DNA of 64,000 bases, from NCBI RefSeq assembly GCF_029541745.1, contig NZ_CP089746.1, forward strand, positions 5,279,559-5,343,558, in the 5' to 3' direction. This DNA is from Streptomyces sp. LX-29. Its GTDB lineage: Bacteria; Actinomycetota; Actinomycetes; Streptomycetales; Streptomycetaceae. The notes under the pieces were generated by a model. The model was not told the DNA's origin, did no database searches, and saw only the letters and a program-made list of their open reading frames with translations. Positions 63,039 through 64,000 of the stretch are shown piece by piece (within the stretch, counting starts at the first letter, position 1; every line of letters starts with the position of its first letter). The translations under genes were made by a program, and so were the position numbers.

Positions 63039-64000
63039 ATGGCCATTCAACGGACGCCCAATGAAACTCTCCGGGCCGTGCGCGAGCTTGAATTTCAGAT
63101 GAGTCGCCCGGAGTTCGCCCGTGACATCGTCACACGTGGCCGGGACATGGGGGAGAACGTTGCCTGTTCGGCCCGTCTGATCGCCGCGTGGGAGGACGGT
63201 ACGGTGCGGTGCCCACAGCCTCCGTACCGACGCATCCTCACCGACATGACGGGTCGGTCCATGATGGAGTTGGGGTTTCGGGTCCCAACCGCTCCCTCGG
63301 CAGGAGGCGATGCGGAAATGGAACGACGCGATTTCGTCTTCGACGGCGTAGCCCTCGTGCTGCCAAAGGGTGTTGATCTGGAGAGGGCGCCCGGGAGGGT
63401 AGGTGCGAGGGAGATCCGCACCATCAGCAAGGCCGTCCATGAGATCTACTCTCACGACCATGATCACGGCTCGGCCTCGTTGCGTCGTGCAGCAGCCGAC
63501 GCTCTGCACACGGCCTACCGTTGGCTACAGGACGGCACATATACACAGCGCACCGGACAGAAGCTTCGATCCGCCGCAGGCTTCCTCTCCATCGCCGCCG
63601 GGTGGCTCTCCTACGACTCCGGACGATCAGCGGACGCGCGCTCTCTGTATGGCGAAGCGCTGGCCGCTGCCCGTATCGCGGACGATGCCGGACTGGAAGC
63701 GCACGCCTTCGGCTGTCTGTCGTTGCTGGCCAAGGCCAGTGGCCGCCCACGCGAAGCGATCTCCGCCGCCCAAGGCGCGCAGACGGTGGCGCGCAATCTC
63801 GAATCACCGCGCATGCTCGCGCTGTTCCACATGAGAGAGGCCAGTGGCTGGGCGCTTATGGGCGATCGTTCCGCCGTCGATCGGGCGGTAGTCCGTGCGC
63901 ACAACTATTACGCTCACGGAAGCCGCGAGATGGACCCCGACTGGCTGGAGTTCTTCACTCCCGCTGAACTGGCCGGTCTCGAATCGCTGTGCCGCGCGGA
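63039..64000 (+). CDS. XRE-type transcriptional regulator with TPR-like C-terminus, partial
   Basis: The frame is open from ATG 63039 to the window end (320 codons), so the C-terminus is missing. GGAG is 5 nt before the ATG. Residues ~4-75 resemble the HTH domain of a large Streptomyces regulator family: NETLRAVRELEFQMSRPEFA, then LIAAWEDGTVRCPQPPYRR and MTGRSMMELGF. From about residue 130 on it is helical with TPR-like repeats (SLYGEALAAARIADDAGLEA, AISAAQGAQTVARNLES). It should bind DNA as a homodimer and may sense a ligand or peptide through the repeat domain. It is divergent from the five-gene small-ORF run, its likely target. Its codon use is less GC-biased (ACA TAT ACA, TTT, TCA) than the PKS genes, which suggests it is not part of the PKS block. 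Confidence 0.85.
   Translation, partial: MAIQRTPNETLRAVRELEFQMSRPEFARDIVTRGRDMGENVACSARLIAAWEDGTVRCPQPPYRRILTDMTGRSMMELGFRVPTAPSAGGDAEMERRDFVFDGVALVLPKGVDLERAPGRVGAREIRTISKAVHEIYSHDHDHGSASLRRAAADALHTAYRWLQDGTYTQRTGQKLRSAAGFLSIAAGWLSYDSGRSADARSLYGEALAAARIADDAGLEAHAFGCLSLLAKASGRPREAISAAQGAQTVARNLESPRMLALFHMREASGWALMGDRSAVDRAVVRAHNYYAHGSREMDPDWLEFFTPAELAGLESLCRA

Noticed and set aside
62880..63509. Minus-strand frame of 209 codons
   Set aside because: It is antisense to the XRE/TPR regulator, whose plus-strand frame gives a clear HTH family match; the minus-strand translation shows no motif.
1..64000. CRISPR arrays, tRNA/rRNA genes, insertion sequences, attachment sites
   Set aside because: Looked for and not seen; the only strong repeats are between PKS modules.

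Overview
The window is high-GC actinobacterial DNA, most likely Streptomyces: third codon positions are almost all G or C, modular type I polyketide synthase (PKS) genes fill most of it, and the 3' end carries a Streptomyces-style XRE/TPR regulator. About 61.4 of the 64 kb is a run of five collinear plus-strand PKS genes. The first is cut by the window edge. The last ends in a thioesterase, so this is the 3' (chain-terminating) end of a large assembly line whose loading module lies upstream.

Layout. 3-1286: end of a PKS gene (KR-ACP-docking; 'module 0'). 1337-22792: a 7151-residue PKS with four modules of identical layout, KS-AT-DH-KR-ACP (modules 1-4, all malonyl-type AT). 22850-32527: two KS-AT-KR-ACP modules with methylmalonyl-type AT (modules 5-6). 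32584-49767: three malonyl modules, KS-AT-DH-KR-ACP, KS-AT-DH-ER-KR-ACP and KS-AT-DH-KR-ACP (modules 7-9). 49844-61399: KS-AT(malonyl)-DH-KR-ACP, KS-AT(methylmalonyl)-DH-KR-ACP and TE (modules 10-11). The gaps between the genes are only 50-76 nt, which suggests one transcript. Module numbers are local to this window.

How they work together. Docking-domain sequences at the gene ends fall into two classes that match the gene order, so the chain probably passes from gene to gene as written. Collinear reading predicts the carboxyl-side skeleton: C2-methyl with alkenes at 2, 4 and 6; saturated C8-C9; an alkene at C10 (or incomplete processing, because the module 7 KR and DH carry motif substitutions); methyl at C12 with oxygen at C13; methyl at C14 with OH at C15; then a tetraene C16-C23 that may continue into module 0. 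All visible KRs carry the B-type LDD motif. The TE would release the chain as a lactone, lactam or acid. I do not recognise a specific known compound. Several KR and AT stretches are nearly identical between modules, evidence of recent duplication or gene conversion.

3' flank. A perfect 21-bp stem-loop at 61412-61456 separates the PKS from a convergent minus-strand set of five small, overlapping genes (62796 to 61464). Three of them encode Cys-rich, zinc-ribbon-like proteins and one encodes a 31-residue acidic peptide. Divergent from these, across a 242-nt region with an inverted repeat, is the start of an XRE-type regulator that runs off the window. This flank looks like a separate accessory locus next to the PKS cluster. 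No tailoring, transport, tRNA, rRNA, CRISPR or transposase genes were seen.
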